Positions 45,765 through 57,552 of a DNA stretch of 64,000 nucleotides are shown here, in pieces (within the stretch, counting starts at the first letter, position 1; each line of letters begins with the position of its first letter). The position numbers and the translations under genes were made by a program. Source of the stretch: Urophycis tenuis (taxonomy: Eukaryota; Chordata; Actinopteri; Gadiformes; Phycidae). The stretch is from the NCBI GenBank assembly GCA_036785325.1, contig JAXIVH010000173.1, forward strand, positions 1 to 64,000. Reading direction: 5' to 3'. Under the pieces are notes generated by a model that ran no database searches, had not been told where the DNA came from, and worked only from the letters and a program-made list of their open reading frames with translations.

Positions 45765-46271
45765 TCTAACATTCTGGACCGGGCAATTACCGAGTTGGAG
45801 ACAAGTTTCTGCCAGAAGAATTTGGAGCTGATGAAGGCCACGTCCAGCCTTGTGCCTACATCTGACACATTCCTCCATGGAGCTCTGTTGCATGCCTTGG
45901 TTGAGCTGGCTGGCACTGATGCAGGATGTCTGAAAAATTAAATCCTGGTGGCAAAGCCAATTTTGCTTAAGGAATGCCCCAATGAACCAGATCTGTCAAC
46001 AGTGTGCAAAACCCTACAGCACAAGGCAGCATTTCCCTCGCTGTACAAGTTGTACATTACAGCACTGGTCATTGGGGTTTCTTCAGCTGCATGTGAGAGC
46101 TCTTTCTCTACACTGTCCGGTGTCTTAACCCCCTTTCGCAGAACTATGCTGCATCACAGAAAGAGGAACCTGGTTATCTTGGCCCATGAAAAGTCCATTA
46201 AAAACAAGCTGGACATGGACGAATTTTTGAGAGAGTTTGCCAAGGGAAACAGGAGGCTGACGTTGACTTAG
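45765..46271 (+). pseudogene. hAT transposase C-terminal fragment (MYM/TTF-type)
   Basis: An open frame from 45771 with one TAA at 45942 reads ILDRAITELETSFCQKN, then FPSLYKLYITALVIGVSSAA and CESSFSTLSGVLTPFRRTM, then RKRNLVILAHEKSI. This is the hAT dimerisation region of the class with TTF/MYM zinc fingers and DUF4371. N-terminal parts are absent here; a candidate start lies at 38654. It may be the remains of an outer hAT into which the BED-finger hAT inserted. Confidence 0.75.
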
Positions 46272-47022
46272 AGACCTAGGAGAGCATAACTAAAATTAGT
46301 GGCCAGCAAAAATGCCGTAGTTAGCCAATGTTAAAATAACCGTCACCTTAAAAGACGTTGACGTTAAACTTACACTGGCGAACGTTAACTGGTTAATTTC
46401 CCAGTAAAGTTTACATGGAAATTGTTATATAGCCTCCATGTAATTATTTTTATCTGATTAGAAATTGAAAGAAAGACGGTGTACATACCATTTTAATAGC
46501 AGGAAGAACACAACATCGCTGATAAAATCTGCCGAGTCACAGCTGGTCAAAGCCACAGCTGATCGGCACAACAACAAGGGAAGAACAGAGCTTACAGTAA
46601 GGCAAGACCGCTAGGACAAACTTAAAAAAAGGAAATTTGTAATTGTGCAAGTTTTGCAGGTTAATAGGTATGTTTTATTATTTTCATCTTATAAAAATAT
46701 ATATATATAAAACTTTACAAAAATGTTCACCAGCTATTCTAGCCTAGGCAATATCTGTTCTATTTGTTGGTGTTGACAAAATGCTGGGTATTTTTTCAGT
46801 TGATTACAGGATACCAGGATGCCTGGGCCTTTGTTTTGGACAAGTTTTTTTAAAGGTCTCATCCAGTAGACCTAAGTTACTGTTAAGTTGTTTGTTTTTT
46901 CTAGGCTAACAGCCTTTGTTTTATTTCTTTAATTTTTATTTAAAAAACTAAACAAAAACATCATCCTAAGGGTATTATAAGAAATAAAAACATACAAAAA
47001 AATACCAAAAAAAATACAAAAA
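46272..47022. other. AT-rich interval, nothing recognised
   Basis: Possibly the 3' untranslated part of the MYM/TTF-type hAT. Contains short TA and AAATAC runs only. Confidence 0.4.
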
Positions 47023-47190
47023 CACCCTCCTGAGGGATTGCCACCTTATTGTGGTCAGGTTTGAGTGCCTCAGTGATCCTAAGAGCTATACCAACAGAAG
47101 CTAGTCTTCATAGGGACACCCAAGTTGGGCAGGTCTTAAGGTAGAGGCCTGACAAAATGCAGTCAGTTTAGGTTGAGGGTAGGACATACA
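47023..47190 (+). mobile_element. 5' end fragment of a non-LTR retrotransposon
   Basis: CCTCCTGAGGGATTGCCACC at 47023 followed by TATTGTGGTCAGG and GGGCAGGTCTTAAGGTAGAG resembles the conserved 5' untranslated region of a fish LINE group. The clade is not assigned. No open reading frame follows. Confidence 0.4.
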
Positions 47191-47394
47191 ACTAACAGCA
47201 ACCCAAGTTCATATATGGTTAGTCTAACAACAATAACTACAATAAAATAAGTGTGCCAAGCATTTGAGACCACAGTACTTTACAAGGCACTTGTTCAGTG
47301 TACCCGCATCCTAGTGAGTGAAATTGTCAGTTAGACCTGGTAAAAGGTGCTGGAGCATAATGCCCCCTCAAGATTTGTGGCTGTCCCCTCATAC

Positions 47395-47417
47395 ATGCCT
47401 GTCTAGACCCAGCCCTG
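47395..47417. other. Possible right terminus of the outer hAT
   Basis: Reads inward from 47417 as CAGGGCTGGGTCTAGAC, a hAT-like end. No partner terminus was found upstream, so the outer element is only partly defined. Confidence 0.4.
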
Positions 47418-47559
47418 GAGACTGCCTATACACAGTACTAGTACTAATGTTCTTATTTCTGATATGAATTGATGCATTTGTGGCAGCATAGCTTAGCCTA
47501 TGCATTGCACATGATCTTGAACGCACCCCGATGGCCTGTTAACCTATCCCGGAGCAGAG

Positions 47560-48545
47560 GCCCGTATTTAGGACGGCCCTCTCTCTTGCTCTCCAGCTTC
47601 CGCATCACTTCCGGGTAAGAGGTCAGTTTTCCTCTCCGCTACAGCGTGTGTGCCACTGCATGTGTTGCTCTGTGTTGCCCATGAGCTCTCCTTTGGCATG
47701 GTAAGTGTCCTCTCTCTCTGAATGGTGGTGTTTGTGTTCAGGCAGCTAATGCTAGTGTGGTCATAGGGAATGCTGATGTCCGGATCTGTCACGCTCCTCC
47801 TCCTGCCTGTATGAGTGTGTATGTGCGCCTCTACTTCTGCTAGAGGTATGTTTGTCTCTCCCGCAACCGTATCATTTTCAGTTTAATTGAATAGTGCCAA
47901 CATTATGTTTTGATCAGGTTGAACCATCATGACAGCTTCTGCTTTGTCTCAGCTCTTTTTGCCAGCTCGCCTTTCGCTTTGCCTGCTTGCTGTTGCTCTG
48001 TCTGCTTGGCTTGTGTATTTTCTTTGAATTAAGTGTATTGCTTTAGTTTCTGGTTATTTGAAAGAGTGTAGTTATATTTTTTTACATTTGTTAAGTTTAA
48101 TCTGTTCACTAATTGCTTTATGTATTTTGTTTGAGTTGCAACCCCCCAATAATTATTTTATCCTTGTTTCAGTGTCGGAGGCTGGTGGCGGTGGCGGTGA
48201 CTGGTGTGTGTGTCCCCTCGTTTGGTTTGCTGTGCTCCCTGGTGAAGTTTACTTCAGTGTGCGTGGGTGACCCTTTTTTCTATTTAATTAGTTATTTTGG
48301 GTGAACCACTCCCCGTCCACTAACACTTACCCGCCCGGTAAGCCTCTGACCCAGACTAGTTTCCCTTTCCTGGTGTGAGTGACTTTGCCCATTTTATTGT
48401 TTTTAATAGATATTTAAAATATTTAAAAATAAAAATAAATATTTTTATACCTTGAACCACGTCTCAAAGCCCAGTGAATATAACGAACATGTGTGTCTAC
48501 TCTCTGGGTGAAATTCCCAGGGTGTCGTTGTCTTGCAACCTTTAC
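47560..48545 (+). repeat. Unassigned repeat, LTR-like features
   Basis: Contains CTCTGGGTGAAATTCCCAGG, an ATTTAAAAATAAAAATAAAT polyadenylation-like stretch near 48420-48440 and a T/G-rich body. It resembles fish LTR sequence in general character, but I find no matched termini or duplication. No coding is supported. Confidence 0.25.
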
Positions 48546-48892
48546 ATTTCTTAAACATAGTTGACATCTGTTAACAATTTACCCTACCCTCGCCACACAT
48601 TTATATTATAACATTTGAAGGCAACTTCATGTACTGCTGCTGTAAGTCAAGTCTATTTTGCTGTATTTTTGTAGTCCTGGTAATCTTTTATTTGCCATGT
48701 TGGTGAGTTTATTTATAAGACCATTTCTCAGTGTTCTTATTTAACATCAGGAAAATTGCAACTTTCTCAACTTTTACTTCCTCTTGCTCTGCAATCGCAA
48801 CAAAAACCTAAAAAAGGCCTGCGAAATCCCGGAGAGACTGTATAGCACAATCCATCCAATTTAGAATAAACTTCTGAGAATATCCAAAAACT

Positions 48893-49050
48893 TTTAATTA
48901 GCTCAGTGGGTAGAGCGGGTCGTCCACTAACCGTAGGGTTGGCGGGTCGATCCCCCCTCCTCCAACTGTCCACATGTCGAACACCACAAATGTACTGATT
49001 GTAGGTCGCTTTGGACAAAAGCGTCTGCTAAATGCCCCTTTACCCTTTTA
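48893..49050 (+). mobile_element. tRNA-derived SINE
   Basis: The head resembles a tRNA: TTAGCTCAGTGGGTAGAGCG (A box) and GGTTGGCGGGTCGATCCCC (degenerate B box) about 50 bases later. The tail GTAGGTCGCTTTGGACAAAA followed by GCGTCTGCTAAATGCC is the conserved LINE-derived 3' segment shared by many teleost SINEs. Not a functional tRNA, because the acceptor stem does not pair and a long tail follows. Confidence 0.85.
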
Positions 49051-49829
49051 AAAACGATGGGGCGAGCCACATTTAATGGCAAAGCTCAACTAAACCACCT
49101 CTATATCGAGTACAGATACAGGTGAGTTGTCTTTATGGCCTATGCCTACTAGCTGAAATGTTAAAAAATTGACAATAATAAAACAATATATGCTAAATTT
49201 CAGTAAGGAATCTATGGGTCCAAACTTCAATACATTACTTTTTGCTTTGTGTGTCACATAAAGCAACTGTCTACCGTGGAAAGGTTAACTTTTAGGGTGT
49301 GGACCATAGGCGTGAATGTAAAACTGTATGGATTAATTAACATTTTCAGGAGTATCCATGTTTAGACTGAGTTTAAGTTACAAAGAAAATTAATTCTCAA
49401 AGATACAACATGCCTAATAATCTTGCAGTGTAGTAGAATTTAATTCCTTTCATCATCTGCCTCATCATCTTGCCCTGGTCATTAATGAAATTATACTGGG
49501 CACTTTGAGGAAGCACAGCTGTACTCTTGAAGATTCACTTTGCCAGCTAAACCCCTTCAGTGCTGCTTTATGGGTGGATGGGCCTTTAAGCACTCACTAC
49601 AGGAGACAGCAATTTATGAAGGAGCATCTCTCATTGACTGAGCCAGTTGAGTACATACTTGATGGTGACAAGGAAAAACTTACCAGTATGTACCAATTCT
49701 TCCTTTATCATCTCAACTTTTGACAGACACATTCAAGATACAATATTGCAAAACAGAAGGCCATCTGATGTTTCCTCTGGATACAAATCATTGCATGATG
49801 GATTTTTCCTAACCCTACACTCACACTGA

Positions 49830-50319
49830 CATTTTTTAGACAGAGGCTTGACGACATGCTACCATTCATTTCCAATGACAGTGAGCGACGGGCGGCAAAG
49901 CGAAGCGGGTGGGCTGCAATACGCGAGGGAGGCGGGGCAAAAAATAGAAACGAATCCTATTTTATGCAAATGTTGAGCGATAAAACGCGGCGATTTTTTG
50001 CGAATGCCAATCCGAGCGAAGGAGGCGTGGCGGCCGTGCAAATTCTGAAAATAATTCAACATGGCGAACCACGTTGGCGAGAGATAGGATTATGGATATA
50101 TCTAACGAATGTGACTTTACCCTGGTATGTGCTCCGAACTCTGTCGAGAAATAAATGTTAAACCAGAAAACGTCATGGGTATGGCAGGATATTTCATCAA
50201 GTCAATTGTTTTCGAGCTGACAGTTTCAATACTATTGCTAGAGAAGCGCCACCGTGAACAAGTCCACCGAAAACAAATATCCGTATTTTGGTTCCTCCTG
50301 CTTTAAAAATCTGTTAAAA
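49830..50319. other. Upstream part of a Harbinger-like element
   Basis: CCATTCATTTCCAATGACAG and GCGGCAAAGCGAAGCGGG at 49861-49910 resemble Harbinger subterminal repeats. A rough complement (CATTCACTGGAAATGAGAGG) lies near 50860-50882 inside the intron of the following gene. Borders are not defined. Confidence 0.35.
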
Positions 50320-51863
50320 ATGGGTGAACAACTTATTGTCGCGGTCTCATGCCATCCCGTGTTATTTGACTTAACTTTAGATGACTATAGGAATACCAAC
50401 ATTAAATTAGATGCATGGAAGAAGGTAGCAGAGGAGATGGGATGACTGGTATGTATCATAGAGTATGCATGTGTAGTGTATGAATATGTGCAATGGCTAG
50501 TCTAGCAAACTGCTATGCTAAATGAATAAAAACACATGCACATGGCCAAGCAGATTTTCTGCTAGCCTGCGTCTACACAGATTTGAGGATATCCGAACAC
50601 ATGCATAATTTTTTTTGCACATATCTTAAGCAAAAGTTGCAGTTGCTTACCTGACTAATTGTAAAAAAGTAAAGGTAGACATGCTCACTAGTGTCAAAGT
50701 GTAGTACACAGATCGGCCATTATATTTCACATATGGTTGTGATAAAGTGGCGAACACTTCATGTAGTTGCACGATCAGGTTCATGTAATGTTCACCATTT
50801 TCTGACAAATTGTCAAATTCAAAACTCCGCGCCACCACCGCACCGCCACTAACACTCGCATTCACTGGAAATGAGAGGAGGGGTTTTGTGAAAGTTTGTT
50901 CGATTATCAATGTCAAAATATACTGATACATTTTGGATGACATGTTCCCTGTCAGAGTTCACACCAAGACAATGGCATTGGCATGTGTGTGTGCCAAGGT
51001 GAGAGAGGAGGAGACAGATAGAGAATCCTATCCTTGGGATATATTCAATAGCAGTCATTACAATGTGGTATGGGTTTAAGTCATGGGTTGTCTGTGTGTA
51101 AGTAATATGATTACCTGTAACATGATTGTCTGTGTTTGACTTGTGCTCAATTGTAGTTGAGGAGTGCAAAAGGAAATGGAAGCACTTGCGCGACATACAG
51201 ACAAAAACAAAGAAAGGGACAGACAGGAGCAGAGAAAGGAAGGCTGTGGAAGTTCATGACTATAATGAGTTTCCTAGCGCCATTCATGGAGGCCAGGGAC
51301 ACATCTGGCAACTTGCCACAAGTTGGTGGCGAATCTGACCCTTTGGAAGGGGATGAGTAAGAGGTGCAGCAAGGTAGCCAGGGAGCGCAGTCCTCCTACT
51401 TGAGGTCATCCAAGAAGGCCCGTGCCAGGAAGAGCTGAGTCAGGTAGGTGAGACTGAGGTAGGCCAGAGCCAGGAGACTGAGCTAGGCCAGAGCCAGGAA
51501 GGGCCGAGCCAGGTGAGAGGAGCTGCCAGGGGGAAGGCCAGGATGAAGAAGGCTCAGCCAGCTCCAGTCAGTCAGCCGGCTCCAGCCCTCTTGCTACCAG
51601 CTAGCCCCAGGGACGGAGCTTCCATGTAGCAGGTTAGCCAAGCCCCTGTGCTGGCTGACAATACCGAGCCTGGCCCCAGCAACACACCAACCCATGGGAA
51701 GAGAAGCCTCGTCCCCACGTACCAAATGTGTAACAAGAGGTCAAAAGTGGCCTCTCTCAGCCCCTTTGAGAGGCAGTTGGTAACTGCCAAAAAAAGGTTC
51801 AAATTTCACATTCACCGAATAATTTACAAGGCTAGACAAGAAGAGATACATGAGAATGCTTGA
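50320..51863 (+). pseudogene. MADF-domain accessory protein of a Harbinger-like element
   Basis: Exon 1 from the ATG at 50320 reads MGEQLIVAVSCHPVLFDLTL, then DYRNTNIKLDAWKKVAEEM, the first half of a MADF domain. A one-base slip precedes the donor near 50448. Exon 2 (acceptor ATTGTAG at 51156) opens VEECKRKWKHLRDIQTK and, after a frame change, FMTIMSFLAPFMEARDTSGN. The C-terminus (51648-51863) has SLVPTYQMCNKRSK and ERQLVTAKKRFKFHIHRII, then stop. The linker is full of CCAGAGCCAGGA-type repeats, with frame loss. The arrangement matches the 42.5-44 kb accessory gene, but no transposase lies nearby, so this element is incomplete. Confidence 0.65.
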
Positions 51864-52503
51864 GGGCAGTTCTTGTTTAAACCCTTGTTAAAAGATAACT
51901 CTGTCCATTTTCAACCCATAGTTCCTATTGATAGGAAAAAGAACAAGAAAATTTGGTACAACACTGACATGGGACCGGCATTGAAAGGTCACCACAGGGG
52001 CAACCTCCTAGTTTCATGTTCAGTTTAGTGGTAGTTGCTACACCGATATGCTGTCAATGTTGTTACAGTCTCATCCCTGAGTCTGTGTACTCATAATGAT
52101 CATAAAGCATTCAAGATCATTATTTCATGAAGCTGATTATAATGGAGTTCAATGCAGAAATTAACTGGTGTGTCCAAACTTTTGGGCTGTACTGTACATA
52201 GTAGTACATGGTAGTAATGGAAAGGGTTGGAAGGTGTGTTTTATATCAACTTATACCATGGTCTGGGTGAATACTCGATTCTGATTGGCTGGAGGGTGTA
52301 GGTTAAAAAGTGTTAATGTACACCTAGTAAAGACGTTCGGGTCAAATTGCCTGATGACAGTTAGATTATTGTGCTGGCTCAAACGCTAGATGGTAACCAT
52401 GGCAACGGAGACTCAACAGTATTTCACAGTTTATTTATCAACAGCAAGACAGACAAAACGTGAGTGACTATCATTTCTTTTCATTTATTTGGTGAGTTTG
52501 ACA

Positions 52504-53391
52504 CTTTGAAGACTGGGATGCAGCAGAAGAAAAAGAGAGAAGAGAATATGAAAAGAAAAAGGAGAAGCGACACAAGGAGGTGACACCGGAGGAATTGAAC
52601 GAATTAGAGGACGACAAAGACGAGCTAAACACAAAGAAAACCACAAAATGGGCAGTTAAAACATTAAGAGACTTCTTGGCTGACAAAAACATGGACATCA
52701 ACTTTAAAAGCTACACTGCCGCTACTCTTAATAACGTTTTGCGACTGTTTTATGCGTCTGTCCAGTCGAACAAGGAAGGAGAATACAGTGTTGCCAGTTT
52801 GAGGAGTCTGAGAGCCGGCATTAACCGTCATTTATGTGACGTCAACATCATTAGTGACCCTGTGTTCAAGACCAGTAATGCGGTTTTCAAGGCAATACTG
52901 AAGCGTTAAATAAAGAGTGAGAAGGACACCAGCTTCCACCATCCTCGCATCACTGAGTCGGATCTTCAAATAATCAGATGTTCATCTGCGCTGTCTCCCG
53001 ATACGCCCGTCGGCCTCGTCAGAAAGGTGTGGTTTGACATCCAGCTGTGTTTTGCTCGGCGTGGCAGGGAGGGGAGCCGTGAGCTGACCATGACATCTTT
53101 CTTCATCCAAAGAGACGAGCATGGCGTTGAATATGTCATCTTAGCGCATAATCCCACAACAAAAAAGCATAAAGATCCGAACGAACCACACAAGGAAAAC
53201 CTACGAGGGTTCATGTTTGCCAGGCCCGGGGATCCTCTGTGTCCAGTAAAAGGTTTTAAAAAGTACATCTCCAAGTGTCCACCAGATGCAAAATCGTTGT
53301 ATCTCCACCCGATGCGCTCCATCACTCTGGCATCTGATGTGTGGTACTCCAGGAGATGGGTGTCCACTACCTGGGGAACATGCTGAAAAAA
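52504..53391 (+). pseudogene. Crypton tyrosine recombinase (KIAA1958/KCTD1-like), partial
   Basis: An open frame begins with EDWDAAEEKERREYEKKKE and continues TTKWAVKTLRDFLADKNMD and SVASLRSLRAGINRHLCDV. A TAA at 52907 interrupts it. In the same frame follow PVGLVRKVWFDIQLCF and RRGREGSRELTMTSF, holding the Arg of the recombinase core, then TTKKHKDPNE and DPLCPVKGFKKYISKCPP. A frame change near 53350 precedes GVHYLGNMLKKISEE, which meets a GT-type donor. The C-terminal exon with the His/Arg and catalytic Tyr was not found. This fold is shared with host genes KCTD1, ZMYM2-4 and QRICH1, which arose from Cryptons. Integrating enzyme of the element, now dead. Confidence 0.75.
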
Positions 53392-53459
53392 ATCAGCGAA
53401 GAGGTCTGTACACTAGCTCTAATAATAATGTAGCCGTATAACCCCTCTTCTGTCCTCAT

Positions 53460-54426
53460 TAATATAGCCTGTGTGGGAGATGTGTGTGTGTTTATGATGT
53501 CGGTGACCGGGCATCGTTGTGAGAGCAGCCTGCAGGCTTACTGGGCTCCGTCAGTGTAGTGCCTTCTAATAAGTCACTTCATCTAGACGCCGAAGGGGTT
53601 TCAATAGATCAAATGTTTTTGGTAAACTTAGGAGTCGAAAAAAATGTTGACTATAAAGGGTGCATATTAACTTAGGTTTTATTTCTCCGTCCATTCCAAC
53701 GTAGCTTCAAAACATAGGTTCAACGATTCAAACATAGATTCAAATGAAAAACCATGTGCCTGCTGGCGTCTCCAAATCCAATTCTTTCTACCCCTAAAGC
53801 CCACTAACAAACAATGAATTCACCAGGGCTTTGCCTTGCCCTGTGCCAATTAGCTGTCCCAGGTGTTAGAATAAAAACGTAAACGTAACCAGGGGGGTTC
53901 AGGTACAATAATTACTACTGCCAGCAGGGGTCAGGAATTTGCCTTAACGGAAAATCAAAGGAAAGTAAAAAATGGCTCCTACAGTCAGTACAGGACAGGC
54001 GAGAATGGAGCAACATATTGTCATCTCCCAATGTCCCAAGCAGTGGTCGTAGCGAGCCACAAACTTTAAATAGTCGTCCATCAAATGCCACGATGATGGA
54101 CATGCCGATATCGCTATCAAATTTTACAATTAATGGAAATGTAGCATTTAATTTAAAATAGTGTTAATATTTAAAAGTTATGTCTAGCATAGGCCTACTA
54201 CCATTGGCGGTCTTTATTTCTTGCATATAGGCTACTTGCTTGCTTTCCTTTCAACACATGTCATGATCAGAGTGAATGGTTGACAATATTTGCTCTAATA
54301 AAAACGATTTAGGAAACTATCTGTGAACTTTGACTCAAAATGAAACAAAATGTTGCATCATCCTCTGGACACACACAAGCGTTAAGTAGTGCACTGGCCT
54401 TCTGAAATGATACTTTGTATTGTATC
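53460..54426. other. Crypton 3' sequence, no feature seen
   Basis: No continuing recombinase exon was found. Sequence is AT-rich with no repeat that I recognise. Confidence 0.4.
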
Positions 54427-54811
54427 ACGTAACGCAGTGATTCCCAACCTGTGGGCCGCGAAGGTATTGCAAGTGGGCCGCCAAATCATTTCAAAAAAGT
54501 ATTTTTGTGTGGTGCTGCTGAATTATTTTCATCCTCGGTGGGGACAAAATTTACCCCCCCTCCCCCCAAAGTATTATCATCATTACATCGTATTAGCAGT
54601 CAAAATACAAAGGGTCCGGGACTCCGTGTGCATTCTGGTTGTGCTGTGGTTTTGATCCAGCCTCTGACTAGATCTGACGAGTCAGAGGCGTTGCGCTGCA
54701 GACAGCAGTTTTATTTTGAAAACCAACCGGAGTTCTCACCGTTGTCTCCGCACGCCCAGTGTCCACAGCCGAGAGTGAATGCGGTTACACTGCCACGAAG
54801 CACATTCTGAC

Positions 54812-55265
54812 CAGAGCTAGTGAGCGGAGCTGAGCGGTGCGAATATTCCGCTTCTCTCTCAAATGGCTGTTTTCTCGGCCGCTCCTCGCTCTAAATCGCG
54901 TCCGGCCGCTACTCGCTCTAAATCGCGTCCGGCCGCTATGCTCATTTTCGCTCCCCGCTCCACTTAAAAATCATGCCGCTCCACTGAAATCGCTCCACGC
55001 TCGCTCTAATTTAAATGAGGGAGAAATAATCTACCACGAATTGCCACCTTAAACTGAAAACGTACATACTAAAGAACTAAGAGCAACGGCAATATATTTC
55101 AGTCATAGAACATTTATTTTAAAAGATAGACAAGTGCAACAAGAAGACACACGTTTGGATTTGAGCATGCCTCAGACTCGTGGTGTGAGCGGTATCGGAG
55201 CGACATTGGAGCAACATTCCATCCGCTCCGCTCCTTGCTCGCTCGCGCTCCGCTCACTAGCTCTG
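54812..55265. mobile_element. hAT MITE nested in the 54.4-57.7 kb hAT
   Basis: Termini CAGAGCTAGTGAGCGGAG at 54812 and its complement ending at 55265. Perfect 8-bp duplication ATTCTGAC (54804-54811, 55266-55273). GC-rich; a 27-bp unit (GCTCTAAATCGCGTCCGGCC) repeats in tandem near 54890-54945. Confidence 0.95.
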
Positions 55266-56791
55266 ATTCTGACAGAAGGCAGAAACAGAATGAATGTGTG
55301 GCGATTGCTCTAAGACTGCAAGGGAAGCTCAGCTTCCCCCCAAAAATGTTTAAAAAAAAGTGGTCAAATACTGTTGTGTACTGTACTGTTGTGTTAACAT
55401 TTGATTGACTAAATATGCGCTAGGACCCGATCACCTTTAGTTCAGAATCAGCTTCTTATCACAGGTCACAGACATGACTTTCTTCTCATCCATTCCCGCA
55501 GCGTCTCAGTTCATAACAGTGCAGAAGCTCAGCGTCCATGGGAAGCATGGAGTGGGCTGTTCCACTGCAGCCAAACTAGACGCTCATTGAATAAATATAA
55601 TATAATAAAATATAAAATATAATATAAGAATAATGAATTAATTAGTTATGAATAATCACTCAGACACCTAAGGACGTCTGAGTGAAGGACGTTTTTCCTG
55701 CGGAGAGAGAAAAACAGTCCAAACTAAAATATTTATTGACAAGAAATTAGAAATCCATTCCATAATTCAAAGTGGATTTTATTTATTATTATAAAGATCA
55801 GTTTGACTACAGTAGGCTTCACTGTGCTCGAAAACTTTATATTTTCCGCGTAGGATCATTTCCATGCAAATTTCGGCATTTATTAATTTGGACGTGAGCG
55901 GACGCTGCGATCATATCTCAGGACAGGTCGTTTGAGTCAGTGTATGCGGTGCGCAGCACACAGCGGCTGAATCAGATTAAACAAATCCTTGAATGATTGG
56001 TGTGTGTGTGTGTGTGTGTGTGTGTGCGTATGTAATGCTGAAGGTGTTTCCAACATGTTTTACCTGTATTCAGTTTTATCTTCAATTAAAAAAAAAGTGC
56101 TCTGAGAACGCAGTATTTGGTCGAAGGTGGGCTGCGAAAATTTTTGAGACATAAAAGTGGGCCCTGATTTCAGGGATGCAAACAGAGGTATGGTCAAAAA
56201 GGAGTGAGATTATCGAAGCCCGCGACCCCACAGCAAATATCATATAATTACACCGCCACCAACCTCTGCCATTCAGGGCTCACCCTATACACACACAAAG
56301 TTGTATGTATGAAAATAATATGTTTCCCCTAGATTTATTTTGTAGCAGTGGTGCTGTGTGTTGATAACCTAGCAACACTAGGGGGGTCCGGGGGCATGCC
56401 CCCCCGGAAGAAAAATTTGAAAAATAACTCTTTAAATGGTTACTTCTGGTGAGATTTTTATGAAAAAAAGTTAAAGATTGAGCTTCCAAATATGACATAA
56501 CAACCAACAGAGTCAAGGTATCTGCTGAGACCAGATCATTGTGAAAATGTGCGATCACACTGTTCAATATTCAAAATATTCAAAAAGAACAGGCGCAGAA
56601 CAAAATTCCAGGATCTCGGACTGATATCAGTGCAGTGACGTGTAGGCAGCAGCAGCAGACCGGCGCAGGCTTTACGTGCGCAGCTTTCTGGTTTACTGTT
56701 TTCTTTTCATACGTAGCCTATACTTCCTATGTTTCATGGACTGTAACGGCATTTGCTTATTTAGTAATTTTAATACAGAATTACCTTTGAA

Positions 56792-57552
56792 TAGGGCTGC
56801 TCGATTATGTCAAAAATGATAATCACGATTATTTTGATTGATATTGTAATTGAGATTATTAAAGACGATTATTCATTGATTAAAAAAAAAATCAAAAAAT
56901 GTTTTTGATGGTGCGACTCAAACATAGGTCCGTTGTGGTGGCAAAATAAAATATATATAATTTACACTTCTCTTGCAACTTTTCCGCGACATTCGTCATA
57001 AAGGGCAGGCAGCGCAATTCTACTGAAATGGTGACGTGGTGGTAACACATACCGCTTGTCCAATGTGTTTATCAGTTTATTGAACGCCGGGTCGCTAACG
57101 GTGCTGATAGGGCACATGTCTTTGGCAATCATGTATGCAATTGCATCTGTAATTTCTTTATGCCTGCGGGAGCTGGCTGGATATGGGGTGGCATTGTATA
57201 GGGTCTCCATAATTGAGGACTGTGTTGCGGTGGCAGGAGTGGAGGAGCTTTTCATTTTTTCCTTCATTGCTTGGTCATGTATTCTCTGTGTGCGGACTTT
57301 TAAATGGTTAAATAGATTGGTTGTATTCGCTTGAGGTGCACTGCAGACACGGTCGCGTGACTGACATATCTTGCAAGTTTTCAAGCGGGGGCGGGGCGCA
57401 GCGGAGTGCGCAGGTGGAGAAAGAAGGGTTCGCTCCATTTACCACACAAAACACGGCGGGTGGCAGAATGATCGTTTTATTACGATTATCTTGATTTAAT
57501 GATCAAGGGAAACCAAAATCGTAATCGAAATTCAATTAATCGCCCAGCCCTA
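56792..57552 (-). mobile_element. ZBED-type hAT deletion derivative, third nesting level
   Basis: Termini TAGGGCTGCTCGATTA at 56792 and the complement of TAGGGCTGGGCGATTA ending at 57552. Flanks CCTTTGAA (56784-56791) and CCTTTGAT (57553-57560), one mismatch. Subterminal ATCACGATTATTTTG / CGTTTTATTACGATTATC repeats are typical of this family. It keeps only the start of the transposase gene. Confidence 0.9.
56962..57438 (-). pseudogene. BED-finger hAT transposase, N-terminal part only
   Basis: Minus-strand frame of 158 codons starting at 57438. It has a BED-type finger CKICQSRDRVCSAPQANTTN followed by LFNHLK and a spaced His, then TATQSSIMETLYNATPYP and SRRHKEITDAIAYMIAKDM, the linker that precedes the RNase H core in ZBED1-like transposases. 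It ends KVAREV at 56965, close to the element border, without catalytic residues. It could encode a DNA-binding repressor-like fragment, but that is speculation. Confidence 0.8.

Noticed and set aside
38858..47417. Complete outer hAT with both ends
   Set aside because: Only a possible right terminus (47417) and coding fragments are seen; no left terminus or duplication was found.
48893..48965. Functional tRNA gene
   Set aside because: The acceptor stem does not pair, the B box is degenerate and a SINE tail follows; it is a SINE head.
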